Shown piece after piece: positions 1-8,197 of a stretch of DNA of 31,790 bases. Source of the stretch: Clostridiales bacterium. Its GTDB lineage: Bacteria; Bacillota; Clostridia; Oscillospirales; Oscillospiraceae. A model generated the notes under the pieces. It worked only from the letters and a program-made list of their open reading frames with translations. It had not been told where the DNA came from and searched no databases. The stretch lies in contig DQIA01000112.1 of the NCBI GenBank assembly GCA_003525905.1, positions 24,660 through 56,449 on the forward strand, written 5' to 3'. The translations under genes were made by a program, and so were the position numbers. Each line of letters begins with the position of its first letter. Position 1 is the stretch's first letter.

Positions 1-26
1 AAAAATTGATTTTGCAATTCTGATAG

Positions 27-93
27 CAGCTTGGCGAAAAAGTCCAACAGGACTTTTTTGACAAGCTGAGCCCACGCCGGGTCACGGCGTGGG
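27..93 (-). terminator. Tandem hairpins downstream of spoIIR, second one an intrinsic terminator
   Basis: Read on the minus strand after the spoIIR stop, a 9-bp hairpin (arms 71-79 and 85-93, 5-base loop) is followed by a second hairpin. The second has arms 37-45 and 50-58, loop 46-49, and an A/T-rich lower stem that gives a U-run in either direction. The second hairpin is extended by outer arms 27-33 and 62-68 (CAGCTTG/CAAGCTG), so the whole 27-68 block is one long imperfect palindrome. Termination of the DUF1015-ispE-spoIIR transcript is the simplest role. The near-symmetry also fits a bidirectional terminator or a dispersed palindromic repeat; only one copy is in this window. Bases 1-26 hold nothing I can name. 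Confidence 0.7.
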
Positions 94-99
94 GCTGGT

Positions 100-708
100 T
101 CATGAAAACAGTTCCTTGAGCTTCTGGAGCCACTCGAGCGTTTTGAAGCGCAGGCGGTATTCCGGCTGCTCCTCCGTGATCCATGCAGCCTCGTCCTCGT
201 CAAAACCTCCCGCGGCAGCCTGCAGCTCCGCCTCATCGCTCGTTGCGGCCGTGCAGAGCGTCGGGAACACGACGCACCACCAGTTTTTCCCGGCGGCTTC
301 GCCGATCTGCACCCGCAGCGAGGGGTATGTCCCGGCAGGCAGAGAAAAGCTGGCATAGTCCCGTGTGCCGTAGGTCTCCGGGCCGAGGCTGACCGTCACA
401 TCATAGCCGCTGCCCGCAAGCACGCGCTGCGCCGCCTCCGCGATCTCCGGCAGATGGGCCGCGATGCATTTGCGCGCGTCATCCGCCGTTTCGCAGTCTG
501 CCGTCAGGCCGGACACGCAGGCCAGCACGCCGTCGCGCACGCGCAGTTTCTGCGCCTGATCAGCTGCTTCATCGGAATTGGCAATGACATGCAGCCGCAC
601 GGTCTTCCGCGCCAGCCTGCGCTGCCGCACGAGCGTATCGGCCGTATAAATGCTGCCGGTCAACAGAGCAAGCGACAGCAGCCAGCAGAGGATCCTTCGG
701 ATTTTCAT
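100..708 (-). CDS. spoIIR: Stage II sporulation protein R (SpoIIR)
   Basis: In the family, SpoIIR is the forespore-made, secreted signal that triggers SpoIIGA-dependent processing of pro-sigma-E in the mother cell. The protein is 202 aa from the ATG at 708. It has an N-terminal signal/anchor segment (about residues 5-25), then the family hallmark LHVIANSD near residues 40-47 followed by a QxxKLxVRD stretch, and the GKNWWCVVFP motif near residue 140. Length and motif order match the family. A GTG at 717 is in frame but lies inside a T-run, so I chose the ATG. No Shine-Dalgarno sequence precedes it; a terminator-like hairpin ends 8 bases upstream of the ATG. It is the last gene after DUF1015 and ispE, 54 bases past ispE. 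Known spoIIR genes are transcribed by sigma-F; a GGTATA at the end of ispE (764-769) could be a -35, but the matching -10 is poor. Confidence 0.95.
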   Translation of the reverse strand: MKIRRILCWLLSLALLTGSIYTADTLVRQRRLARKTVRLHVIANSDEAADQAQKLRVRDGVLACVSGLTADCETADDARKCIAAHLPEIAEAAQRVLAGSGYDVTVSLGPETYGTRDYASFSLPAGTYPSLRVQIGEAAGKNWWCVVFPTLCTAATSDEAELQAAAGGFDEDEAAWITEEQPEYRLRFKTLEWLQKLKELFS

Positions 709-750
709 AAAAAACACCGTCCATTCCGTAGTTGCCTATAGAATGGACGG
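709..750 (-). terminator. Intrinsic terminator between ispE and spoIIR
   Basis: On the minus strand, arms 750-741 and 726-717 form a perfect 10-bp stem (CCGTCCATTC/GAATGGACGG) with a 14-base loop. It is followed at once by TGTTTTTT, and the T-run runs straight into the spoIIR ATG at 708. It should stop most ispE read-through before spoIIR, as expected if spoIIR is normally silent and compartment-specific. It could also mask the spoIIR start in read-through mRNA. Confidence 0.75.
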
Positions 751-762
751 GTTTTGGAAATT

Positions 763-1620
763 TTATACCGTTTTGGCGATAAAGACCTGCGGATAATTGT
801 CCTTGAGCATCGTGCAGGCGACGGCGGCATATTCGAACGAGTCAAACAGGCCGTATACGGCCGAGCCGCTGCCCGTCATCTGCGCGCCATAGGCGCCGTA
901 GGACATCATGATGGACTTGATATAGTTCAGCTCCAGATGGTCTGGGATGGCGACCTGCTCAAACACATTGCACAGGCCCGCGCCGATGGCCTCGAGATCG
1001 CCCTTTTCAAGCGCGGCTCGCATGGCGCGCGTGTCCGGCCGCTTGGCAAGCGCGACATCGTCGAGTTTGGCATAGAGCGCCGGGGTGGAAAAGCAGACGT
1101 CCGGCTTACAGATCACGGTGAACATCTCCGGCGTGTCCGGCAGCTTCGTCAGCCGCTCGCCGCGCCCCTCGGCCAGAGCCGTGCCGCACAGCACGCAGAA
1201 CGGAACGTCGGAGCCGATCTGCGCGCCCAGCTCACACAGCGCATAGACGGAAAGCGGGTAATCTTTCCAGCGGTTCAGCGCGCGCAGCACGGCCGCCGCG
1301 TCGGCGCTTCCGCCGCCAAGACCCGCCCCGGACGGGATGCGCTTGGTGATGCGGATGGTCAGGCCGTCCGGCTCGCCGCCGAACGTGTCAAAGAACACGC
1401 GAGCGGCACGCCAGGCCAGATTCGTTTCGTCCAGCGGGATGCCCGCCGTTTCACACTCGATGCGCCAGCCCGTGCCGGTGTCCAGCAGGAGCTCGATATC
1501 GTCGCGCAGGGCAACAGTCTGTAGAATGCTGCGGATATCGTGGTAGCCGTCTTCACGGCGGTCCAGCACGTCGAGCGTGAGGTTGATCTTTGCAAATGCG
1601 CCTTCGGTCAGAGTTGTCAT
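763..1620 (-). CDS. ispE: 4-diphosphocytidyl-2-C-methyl-D-erythritol kinase (IspE)
   Basis: This is the GHMP-family kinase of the MEP isoprenoid pathway; it phosphorylates the 2-hydroxyl of CDP-methylerythritol using ATP in the cytosol. The protein is 285 aa, normal for IspE. The N-terminus carries AFAKINLTLDV (residues 8-18) and then the DGYHDIRS motif. The ATP-binding glycine loop PSGAGLGGGSADAAA lies near residues 93-107, and the C-terminal MTGSGSAVYGLF motif is present near residue 247. The ATG at 1620 overlaps the stop of the DUF1015 gene by four bases (ATGA), so the two are probably translationally coupled. It is followed by a strong terminator before spoIIR. Nothing looks degraded. Confidence 0.96.
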   Translation of the reverse strand: MTTLTEGAFAKINLTLDVLDRREDGYHDIRSILQTVALRDDIELLLDTGTGWRIECETAGIPLDETNLAWRAARVFFDTFGGEPDGLTIRITKRIPSGAGLGGGSADAAAVLRALNRWKDYPLSVYALCELGAQIGSDVPFCVLCGTALAEGRGERLTKLPDTPEMFTVICKPDVCFSTPALYAKLDDVALAKRPDTRAMRAALEKGDLEAIGAGLCNVFEQVAIPDHLELNYIKSIMMSYGAYGAQMTGSGSAVYGLFDSFEYAAVACTMLKDNYPQVFIAKTV

Positions 1621-2858
1621 TTGATCTTTCTTCCTTCGAGATAGTAACGTTTTTCGCGGCTGTGGCCCATCGAGAACGTCTTGCGCGGCAGGATGCCGTC
1701 GGCAATGACGCCGCGGAAGAGCTGGCTCTTCTCCATGGCGGGCAGCAGGAAGCCGATGGCGTTCGGCTGCTTTGCCAGCGCGATGAGGGCGTCGTCGTCA
1801 TGGATGTAGTCCACTTCGCCGGGATGATCTGCCAGATAGCTGTCCAGGAAGCCCTGCAGCACGCCGACGGCCAGCTCGCTGAGCGAACGGTCGAGCAGCA
1901 CCGTGCCGGACTCCTCGCCAGCATACCACGTCACAGGGAAGCCGCCCTCGGCACAGGCCTGGCTCTCCAGCGCCTTGCGCAGTGCCTTGGGGTCGCAGCC
2001 CGTCACAACGCGGTGGATCGGTTCAAAGACCTGCGCGGGATCGTGAATGTTCTCCAGCTCCACGAGCGCATAGCGCGCGGGATGGTTGGAGAGGTCCTCA
2101 CCGGGATGGTTGCGCTTCAGCTCCTCATAGCAGGACTTGGCCGTTGCAAGGGAATGGTTGCCGTCGCCGACGGCGAACACCATGGGAACGCCCTTCAGGC
2201 CCTCGTACTTCTTGCCGACGTTTGCGGTATAGTCCGTCAGGCGGGCATTGAACGCAGCGGCTTCCTCGCCGTCGACGAGCCAGCCGCGGATGTGGCCGCC
2301 GTCCTCCATGAGGTCAAAGTCATAGAGCTTCTCGAGCTTGTCCTTCTTCTCCGCGATCGGCTCGATGAGCACATGCTCATGGTCGTCTGCCAGCATCAGG
2401 ATGTGCGGCAGCTCGACGGGCGCTTCGCGGCGGACGCGCATGCGCGGCGGAATGCGCTCAACGACCGTGCGCTCCGTGGCGCGGATGGGCGAAACGGAGC
2501 CGGTGGAGTAGTCATAAGCATCCAGATCGACCATGCCGATGAGGCCGCGGCGGATGGAGCCGTTTTCCAGCGTGCGCTCCACATAAACAAACGAATCCTT
2601 CAGCGTGCGGAAGACGTTGGCATCGAGATATTCCGCCATTGTGCGGTTGATGAGCGCCGTGTGCGCAGCCTCCTGCGGGGTACCAAGCTCTGCCTCGGGC
2701 AGAATAAGGTTGATCGTCGAGGGAGAACCCTCGGCATGCTGCCGGACACGCTCCCAATAGGCAGGGTCAGAGGTGAACTGATCGCAGGCGATGACCGCCC
2801 ACTTCTCCATGGAATCGACCTGCGGGAAGAGAATGTCTGCCGGTAAAAACGCGTTCAT
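1617..2858 (-). CDS. DUF1015 family protein
   Basis: The 413-aa protein matches the DUF1015 family, which is common in Clostridia and has no firmly established biochemical role. Visible family features are an N-terminal PADILFPQ segment, the WAVIACDQFTSDPAYW stretch near residue 20-35, and the GDGNHSLATAK motif near residue 230. That motif looks like a nucleotide- or metal-handling loop. No signal peptide or membrane segment is seen, so it is probably cytosolic. It is the first gene of the DUF1015-ispE-spoIIR unit, with a sigma-A-like promoter about 50 bases upstream. The start is backed by an AAAGGCGG ribosome site. Function is not assigned. Confidence 0.85.
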   Translation of the reverse strand: MNAFLPADILFPQVDSMEKWAVIACDQFTSDPAYWERVRQHAEGSPSTINLILPEAELGTPQEAAHTALINRTMAEYLDANVFRTLKDSFVYVERTLENGSIRRGLIGMVDLDAYDYSTGSVSPIRATERTVVERIPPRMRVRREAPVELPHILMLADDHEHVLIEPIAEKKDKLEKLYDFDLMEDGGHIRGWLVDGEEAAAFNARLTDYTANVGKKYEGLKGVPMVFAVGDGNHSLATAKSCYEELKRNHPGEDLSNHPARYALVELENIHDPAQVFEPIHRVVTGCDPKALRKALESQACAEGGFPVTWYAGEESGTVLLDRSLSELAVGVLQGFLDSYLADHPGEVDYIHDDDALIALAKQPNAIGFLLPAMEKSQLFRGVIADGILPRKTFSMGHSREKRYYLEGRKIK

Positions 2859-2903
2859 GAGGATATCCGCCTTTCAAAATTTTTGTAGGAATCAGCCAAA
2901 ATT

Positions 2904-2932
2904 ATTATAGCGTATCTTACGGATTTTGTACA
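2904..2932 (-). promoter_or_regulatory. Sigma-A-type promoter for DUF1015-ispE
   Basis: Minus-strand -10 TATAAT (2909-2904) is preceded by 17 bases and a -35-like TGTACA (2932-2927, 4 of 6 matches). The region is markedly AT-rich against the GC-rich genes. It is the only good promoter candidate in the gap 2859-2965 before the DUF1015 start. No terminator for the FemAB-like gene upstream was found, so read-through is also possible. Confidence 0.6.
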
Positions 2933-2965
2933 GAGGGAAAACGGAAACCAACCAATAATTCGGCG

Positions 2966-3988
2966 TTACTCGCGTACAAATATTTTCTGCAGGGTATGTA
3001 CAAGCTTCGCGCGCATCGGGTGCAGCACGCGGTCGCACTGGCCGACATAGGCGTGGAACTGTGCGCCGAAGCCCTGCTTGTAGTGATGCAGGCCGTAATA
3101 GGGATTCTCCGGCACGGGATAGCCCTCGACGCCGCGGAAGTCGAAGTAACGGTAGCCGCCCTCGAGCGCGTCGCGCTGCATCTGCCACTGGATCAGCTCA
3201 TTCGGAAAATCGGCCTGATAGGCGCGGTCGGAGCAGGCATACATATGCCACACGCGGTTGCCAAGCTCGGCCGTGATGCTCGCGGCGATGATGACACCGT
3301 CCTTCTCCGCAAGGTACAGCTTGGACATGGGGCCGAGCGCCTCGAGGAAGTGCGCATAGTACTGCTGCGGCCGCGCGGTAAAGCCGTTCTTTGCCGCCGT
3401 GGCGAGCATCATGCGGTAAAACACCGGGATATCCGAGACATCGCCCAGCCGAACGGTCACGCCGTTGCGCTCCGCGCGGCGGATGTCATAGCGCTTTGTT
3501 TTATTATAGTAGGCCAGAAGCGACTCCGGCGTGAAGCCCTGCAGGTCGAGCACATAGCACATGCGCGGCTGGAACAGGGAAAAATCGCTCGCCTGATTGA
3601 CGGTAAAGCCCAGACGGCGCACCTCGTCCAGAAACGCCGTGTCCGTCTCCTCCAGCATCGGGTCAATGCGGATCATATAGTCGCCGCGCTTCTCGGCCAG
3701 CGCGCGCATGGCGTCCACAAGCGCCTCGAGTGTGGCGTAGTCGCCGTCCCGGAAGATCGGCCCGCGCGGCGCATAGAGAAAGCCCGTGTGCATATGACGG
3801 ATGCGGTGCTCCAGAATGGCCATGGAGCCGATGATCTCGCCCTTCTCGTCGCGGCAGAGAATGCCGGTCCAGCCCCATCCCTCCTTCACGCGGCCCCAGA
3901 CGGAGGTCTGCATGAAATGGCAGTTCGGCTGCCGGAGCACAAAGGCGTCCAGCTCCGCCGCCTGATCGATGGTCACATATTCGATCAT
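2966..3988 (-). CDS. FemAB/FemX-like peptidoglycan bridge aminoacyltransferase
   Basis: Members of this family (COG2348, tandem GNAT folds) add amino acids from aminoacyl-tRNA to the stem peptide of lipid II at the inner membrane face. The protein is 340 aa from the ATG at 3988, which has an AGAAAGGAA ribosome site; an in-frame extension further upstream lacks family sequence. Recognisable pieces are the CHFMQTSVWGRVKEG stretch (residues about 20-34), FLYAPRGPIF near residue 71, RIDPML near residue 108, and KTKRYDIRRAERNGV near residue 160. The C-terminal RYFDFRGVEGYPVPENP...GLHHYKQGFG block is typical of the family. It has its own promoter directly after the preceding operon. Which residue it adds cannot be told from the sequence. 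Confidence 0.9.
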   Translation of the reverse strand: MIEYVTIDQAAELDAFVLRQPNCHFMQTSVWGRVKEGWGWTGILCRDEKGEIIGSMAILEHRIRHMHTGFLYAPRGPIFRDGDYATLEALVDAMRALAEKRGDYMIRIDPMLEETDTAFLDEVRRLGFTVNQASDFSLFQPRMCYVLDLQGFTPESLLAYYNKTKRYDIRRAERNGVTVRLGDVSDIPVFYRMMLATAAKNGFTARPQQYYAHFLEALGPMSKLYLAEKDGVIIAASITAELGNRVWHMYACSDRAYQADFPNELIQWQMQRDALEGGYRYFDFRGVEGYPVPENPYYGLHHYKQGFGAQFHAYVGQCDRVLHPMRAKLVHTLQKIFVRE

Positions 3989-4049
3989 GGTACGTTCCTT
4001 TCTGCCCCCGCACCGGCGGGAGCGCGTATCCGTATCGGAAATCTCACCC

Positions 4050-4078
4050 ATTTTACCACAGGCGGGACGCTGCGTCAA
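4050..4078 (-). promoter_or_regulatory. Sigma-A promoter for the FemAB-like gene
   Basis: Minus-strand TTGACG (4078-4073), 17-base spacer, TAAAAT (4055-4050). The -35 overlaps the TGA stop of the gene ending at 4075, so the promoter is built into the end of the upstream operon. The 60-base leader that follows contains a short GC hairpin but nothing I can assign. Confidence 0.75.
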
Positions 4079-4830
4079 CTGCCGAACGAGCCCAGCGCGA
4101 TCGCCATCCCCGGCGCAGCGCCGTGCCGAAAGCCATAGGTGACCGCATTTCCGTCGGCATCCCCCAGCACGAAGCCCAGTTCGCTGGGCTCTGCCGTGGA
4201 ATACCACTGCTTGACAAGGGAGTCCTCCGGCCGGAATGCATTGGCCATCAGACCGTAATAATCTGCCACTCGCTGCCTCCAGCCGTCCGTATCCTCCAGG
4301 CTATCCGGCAGGTCCTGCAGCAGGATCAGATAATCAGACTCCTGATAAAACAGCATCTCCAGATGGAGCAGCCTGCCGGTCTGCGCATCGAGCAGAATGA
4401 TCGTGTCAATAAACGGCGTATGGTGCAGCGACGCACGGATCGCCGAAAACACCGTGCCCGAGGCCGTGTCAAGGATCCAGCCGCTTTCCGCAAATACCTC
4501 ACCTGACAGGTCGATATACGGCTGGAGCGGCTGCGGGATAACACTCTGCGCATCGAGCAGCCACTGCTGCGTCTGCGCCGTCAGCGCACCGCCGTCATTG
4601 CCGGTGCCATCGGCAGTATTCTGCGCAATAAACTCGCCGACGGCGGCAAGGCGGAGCCGTTCCATCAGAGTCACCGCTTCCTCCATATCCAGCTCTGCGC
4701 CATCGACGGAAAATTCCGTCTCGGCCACGCGGTCGAGCTTCTGCTGCAGAAAACGCTGCGGAAGCAGAAGAGCTGCCGCAAGGACCGCGCAGGCCGCGGC
4801 TGCCAGCCACCAGCTTCGCATTCGCTTCAT
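4075..4830 (-). CDS. Membrane-anchored protein of unknown function, third gene of the two-component operon
   Basis: A 251-aa protein I do not recognise. The first 25 residues are a basic start plus one hydrophobic segment (residues 8-24) without a lipobox, suggesting an uncleaved anchor or signal peptide. The rest, including acidic stretches and several WYST/WLLDA-type segments, would then lie outside the cell. The start overlaps the stop of the histidine kinase by four bases (ATGA), so it is translationally coupled. Such third genes are often accessory or sensory partners of the kinase, comparable in position to YycH/YycI-type proteins, though no homology to those is evident. No catalytic motif seen. 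The stop lies in the -35 of the next promoter. Confidence 0.75.
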   Translation of the reverse strand: MKRMRSWWLAAAACAVLAAALLLPQRFLQQKLDRVAETEFSVDGAELDMEEAVTLMERLRLAAVGEFIAQNTADGTGNDGGALTAQTQQWLLDAQSVIPQPLQPYIDLSGEVFAESGWILDTASGTVFSAIRASLHHTPFIDTIILLDAQTGRLLHLEMLFYQESDYLILLQDLPDSLEDTDGWRQRVADYYGLMANAFRPEDSLVKQWYSTAEPSELGFVLGDADGNAVTYGFRHGAAPGMAIALGSFGS

Positions 4831-6215
4831 TTCTGCTCTCCTTTCAGAAGGAATGACACGCGCGTTCCCTCGCCGACCACGCTCTCAAAGCGCAGGCTCG
4901 ACCCATGGACCTCGGCAATCTTCCGGCACAGCGTCAGGCCGAGGCCCGCGCCGCCCGCCGCTCTGGCGCGCGATTTATCCACCATATAAAACGGATCGGT
5001 GATGCGGGACAGCTCCTCCGGAGGAATGCCGCGCCCCGGATCGATCACGCAGAACAAATAGCCCGACGGAACGACCCTGCCACGCAGCTGCAGAACCGCG
5101 CCTGACGGAGAGGCCTTGTGCGCGTTGTCGAGCAGATTGAGCAGCAGCGTCCGCAGCAGCTCCGGTTCGCCCCAGACGGCCGCCTCCTCCACATCGCACT
5201 GCAGGCTCTGCTTCTGCCGGGCAAGCCGGTATTCGCAGCTTTTCCGCACAGAGGCCGCGAGCGCACCGGTCTGCACCCGGGAGAAGGAAGGCTCACTGCG
5301 CTCAAGCGCAAACAGGTCCAGCAGCGCGAACGACATGCGCTCCAGACGTTTCCCCTCGGTGTAGATCGCGTTGGCTGCTTCAAACTGCATCTCGCTCGGA
5401 AGCGTTCTGCTGCGCAGCGTGTCGGCGTAGCCGATGACGGAGGTCAGAGGCGTTTTCAGCTCATGCGCAAAGCTGGCCGTAAATTCCTTCTGACGCTGCG
5501 CCGCAGCCGCCAGCTCCCGCAGCCGCGCCTCGAGCGCATCGGCCATGGCGTTGAAATTCTGCGCCAGATCGCCGAGCTCGTCATCGGTGCGGACCGTGAC
5601 GCGCCTGTCCGTCTGCCCGGCCGCAAGCTGCCGCGCCGTGCGCGAAATGCGGCGGAGGGGCCGCGTCATATAGACAGACAGAGCTGCCGTTGCCGCGACC
5701 GCAGCCCCAAGCACAGCGGCAAGGATCCATCGAAAGCGCTGCAATTCCGTCTCCGCTTCGCGCAGCATGTCCGTAATGTCGTTCAGGCAAGTCAGAGAGT
5801 ATGTACCGCCGTACAGTGTAAGCAGCGACGTTGTGATCAGGCGGCTGCCGGAGGTGGTATTCTGCACACGGGAGACGATCACGCCCGCCCTTCCGTTCTG
5901 CGCCGCCTCCCGTGGGAAGCCCGCACTTTCGGACAAAACCGTGCCGTCCACCGCGTGCAGGCAGTAGCTGCGGTCCTGCGGAATAGCCTCCAGCGCTCTT
6001 TCGATCGCGCCGGAGGAAGCGGTGTCCTGCCCCTGCTCTCTGGCGCAGAGCGCCTGCACCGTCATGCCGAGCAGCCGTACCCCCTCCTGCGCATCGCGGA
6101 CCTGCCCCTTCAGACGCGCGTCAAACGAGCTGCTCATGACCAGGTAGCCGCCGACAGCCAGAGAGACAGCCAGCAGCATGGTGATGAGGGCGGTCATTTT
6201 GGCAGCAAATCTCAA
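4827..6215 (-). CDS. Sensor histidine kinase (HAMP/HisKA/HATPase_c)
   Basis: This is a membrane kinase of 462 aa. Transmembrane segment 1 is at about residues 8-28, followed by an extracytoplasmic sensing region (30-160). Transmembrane segment 2 (163-183) is followed by a HAMP linker (184-236). The phosphoacceptor is in the H-box FAHELKTPLTSVIGY, with His at residue 251. The ATP-binding part has an N-box (LLLNLLDNAHKAS), a G1 box (DPGRGIPPEEL) and a G2 box (GGAGLGLTLC). All catalytic boxes are intact. The start overlaps the stop of the response regulator by four bases, a standard RR-HK operon order. The signal sensed is unknown; the extracytoplasmic part shows no named domain I can identify. 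Confidence 0.93.
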   Translation of the reverse strand: MRFAAKMTALITMLLAVSLAVGGYLVMSSSFDARLKGQVRDAQEGVRLLGMTVQALCAREQGQDTASSGAIERALEAIPQDRSYCLHAVDGTVLSESAGFPREAAQNGRAGVIVSRVQNTTSGSRLITTSLLTLYGGTYSLTCLNDITDMLREAETELQRFRWILAAVLGAAVAATAALSVYMTRPLRRISRTARQLAAGQTDRRVTVRTDDELGDLAQNFNAMADALEARLRELAAAAQRQKEFTASFAHELKTPLTSVIGYADTLRSRTLPSEMQFEAANAIYTEGKRLERMSFALLDLFALERSEPSFSRVQTGALAASVRKSCEYRLARQKQSLQCDVEEAAVWGEPELLRTLLLNLLDNAHKASPSGAVLQLRGRVVPSGYLFCVIDPGRGIPPEELSRITDPFYMVDKSRARAAGGAGLGLTLCRKIAEVHGSSLRFESVVGEGTRVSFLLKGEQK

Positions 6216-6871
6216 TCCGTCACCTCCAGTCGGTAGCCTGTCTTATAGATCGTCAGGAGCTTTCCCTGCCAGCCCAGCTTTCGCCGCAGCCGCTGCACAT
6301 GCAGGTCGACCGTGCGGCTGTCACCCGTGAATTCCGTGCCCCAGACGCGCTCATAGATCGTTTCGCGGAACAGCGCGATGTTCCGGTTCTGTACAAACAG
6401 GAGCAGCAGGTCAAATTCCTTCGGCGTGAGCAGAACCGGTTCGCCGCCGCGTGTGACGCGCATGGCTCGTGCGTCGATGCACACATCTCCTACGGTATAC
6501 CGGTCTCCGGTCTTTCCGGTGCGGCGCAGGACGCTCTCCACCCGCGCGATCAGCTCTACAATGTCGAATGGCTTGACAAGATAGTCATCCGCTCCGGCGC
6601 GCAGGCCGTTAACGCGGTCGCTGACCGAGCCGCGCGCCGTCAGGAAGATCACCGGCGTTTTCGTCGGGCGGATCAGATCCATCAGTTCGAAGCCATCCGC
6701 CCCAGGAAGCATGATATCCAGAAGGATCAGATCGAAGCTCATCTGCTCCAGAAGGTCTGCGGCCGCCAGGCCGTCATATTCGCAGGTGCATTCGTAGCCG
6801 CACGCGCTGAGATTCAGGTCGATCAGACGTGCGATCGTTATTTCATCTTCCACGATCAAAATCCGGATCAT
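6212..6871 (-). CDS. OmpR/PhoB-family response regulator
   Basis: 219 aa from the ATG at 6871, which follows a GGGAGGAAAAATC ribosome site; a 14-residue in-frame extension upstream is not family-like. The receiver domain (residues 1-115) has the acidic pair ED (9-10), the phosphorylated Asp in LLDIMLPG (Asp52), the TAR threonine and the LVKPF lysine. The C-terminal winged helix (about 125-219) has the LTPKEFDLLLLF and SRTVDLHVQRLRRKL motifs of OmpR-type DNA binding. It heads the RR-HK-accessory operon and is divergent from the sodium-pump gene. A TACAAT (6934-6929) could be its -10, but I see no good -35. Confidence 0.95.
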   Translation of the reverse strand: MIRILIVEDEITIARLIDLNLSACGYECTCEYDGLAAADLLEQMSFDLILLDIMLPGADGFELMDLIRPTKTPVIFLTARGSVSDRVNGLRAGADDYLVKPFDIVELIARVESVLRRTGKTGDRYTVGDVCIDARAMRVTRGGEPVLLTPKEFDLLLLFVQNRNIALFRETIYERVWGTEFTGDSRTVDLHVQRLRRKLGWQGKLLTIYKTGYRLEVTD

Positions 6872-7006
6872 GATTTTTCCTCCCAAAAAGCATTTCCTGA
6901 GGATAGTTTGCATCCGCCTTGTATCTATATTGTATCACAGGAACGGTCCGCCTACCAGCCCTGCGGAAATTTTGTGTACTTTACATAGATTTAACATTCT
7001 ATCCTC

Positions 7007-7035
7007 TTGCATCTGCCGGGACGTTCGATTATAAT
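7007..7035 (+). promoter_or_regulatory. Putative promoter of the sodium-pump operon
   Basis: A TTGCAT (7007-7012), 17 bases and a perfect TATAAT (7030-7035) lie 35 bases before the TTG start at 7070. The -35 is weak (TTG only). The 198-base divergent gap (6872-7069) is AT-rich and otherwise holds only the ribosome sites of the two divergent genes. Confidence 0.55.
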
Positions 7036-7069
7036 TGTGTTATTATACTGCCAAAGGGAGGCAACGTAT

Positions 7070-8185
7070 TTGGAAGTTCTGTTGGAAAATGCGCAGTCCC
7101 TGCTGCAGGGAGACGGCTGGAAGCTCATCGTCATGTGGCTCATCGGCGCGGTGCTCATCTATCTCGCCATCGCCAAGGATATGGAGCCCTCGCTGCTGCT
7201 GCCGATCGGCTTCGGCGCGATCCTGATGAATCTGCCGGGCGCGGACCTCGAGATCCTGCATCTTCTGTATGAAAAGGGCATTGCAAATGAGCTGTTCCCT
7301 CTCATACTGTTTATCGGCATCGGTGCAATGATCGATTTCGGTCCGCTGCTGTCGAACCCCAAGCTGATGATCTTCGGCGCGGCGGCGCAGTTTGGCATAT
7401 TTTTCACATTTTTCGTTGCGAGCCTCTGCGGCTTTGACATCCGCGACGCCGCCTCCATCGCCATCATCGGCGCGGCGGACGGCCCAACATCCATTGTCGT
7501 GGCAAACGCCCTGCAGAGCGGCTACATCGGCGCGATCACCGTCGCTGCCTATTCCTATATGGCGCTGGTACCCATCGTCCAGCCGCCCGTCATCCGCCTG
7601 CTGACAACGAAGAAGGAGCGGCTCATCCGCATGCCGTATGAGCCGAAGCAGATCTCCAAAACAACGCGCATCCTCTTCCCCATCGTCATCACGATCATCA
7701 CGGGCATCTTTGCCCCGAAGGCCGTTGCGCTTGTCGGCTTCCTGATGTTCGGCAACCTGATTCGCGAGTGTGGCGTGTTGAACTCGCTGTCCGAGACGGC
7801 GCAGAAGGTGCTGGCGAACCTTATCACGATCTTTCTCGGCATCTCCATCGCGTTCAACATGCACGCGGCGCAGTTCCTGAAGCCGCAGACGCTGCTCATC
7901 ATGGGCCTCGGCCTTGTTGCCTTCATCTTCGACACGGCGGGCGGTGTTCTGGTGGCCAAGTTCCTGAACCTGTTCCTGCCGAAGGGCAGGAAAATCAATC
8001 CCATGATCGGTGCGGCCGGTATCTCGGCCTTCCCGATGTCCTCCCGCGTCATCCACAAGATGGGCCTGAAGGAGGACCCGCAGAATTTCCTGCTCATGCA
8101 CACCGTCGGCGTCAATGTTTCGGGCCAGATCGCCTCTGTCATCGCGGGCGGCCTGATCATGAGCCTTGTCTACACCATTGGATAA
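7070..8185 (+). CDS. Sodium-pumping decarboxylase beta subunit (OadB/GcdB/MmdB family)
   Basis: In the family, the beta subunit is the membrane channel that couples decarboxylation of a carboxybiotin protein to export of Na+. The 371-aa protein is all hydrophobic helices with the family motifs LFIGIGAMIDFGPLL (about residues 79-93), IIGAADGPTSI (about 134-144, with the conserved Asp), and the C-terminal NPMIGAAGISAFPMSSRV and HTVGVNVSGQIAS. I chose TTG at 7070 because AGGGAGG (7055-7061) sits 8 bases before it and the resulting length is typical; the frame upstream has no ribosome site. No alpha (carboxyltransferase) or biotin-carrier gene is beside it, so the substrate (oxaloacetate, methylmalonyl-CoA, glutaconyl-CoA) cannot be told. 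Confidence 0.93.
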   Translation: MEVLLENAQSLLQGDGWKLIVMWLIGAVLIYLAIAKDMEPSLLLPIGFGAILMNLPGADLEILHLLYEKGIANELFPLILFIGIGAMIDFGPLLSNPKLMIFGAAAQFGIFFTFFVASLCGFDIRDAASIAIIGAADGPTSIVVANALQSGYIGAITVAAYSYMALVPIVQPPVIRLLTTKKERLIRMPYEPKQISKTTRILFPIVITIITGIFAPKAVALVGFLMFGNLIRECGVLNSLSETAQKVLANLITIFLGISIAFNMHAAQFLKPQTLLIMGLGLVAFIFDTAGGVLVAKFLNLFLPKGRKINPMIGAAGISAFPMSSRVIHKMGLKEDPQNFLLMHTVGVNVSGQIASVIAGGLIMSLVYTIG

Positions 8186-8197
8186 GGAGGAATGACC

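Noticed and set aside
1590..2846. 418-codon plus-strand open frame opposite DUF1015
   Set aside because: Shadow of the DUF1015 gene, which has the conserved GDGNHS motif on the minus strand.
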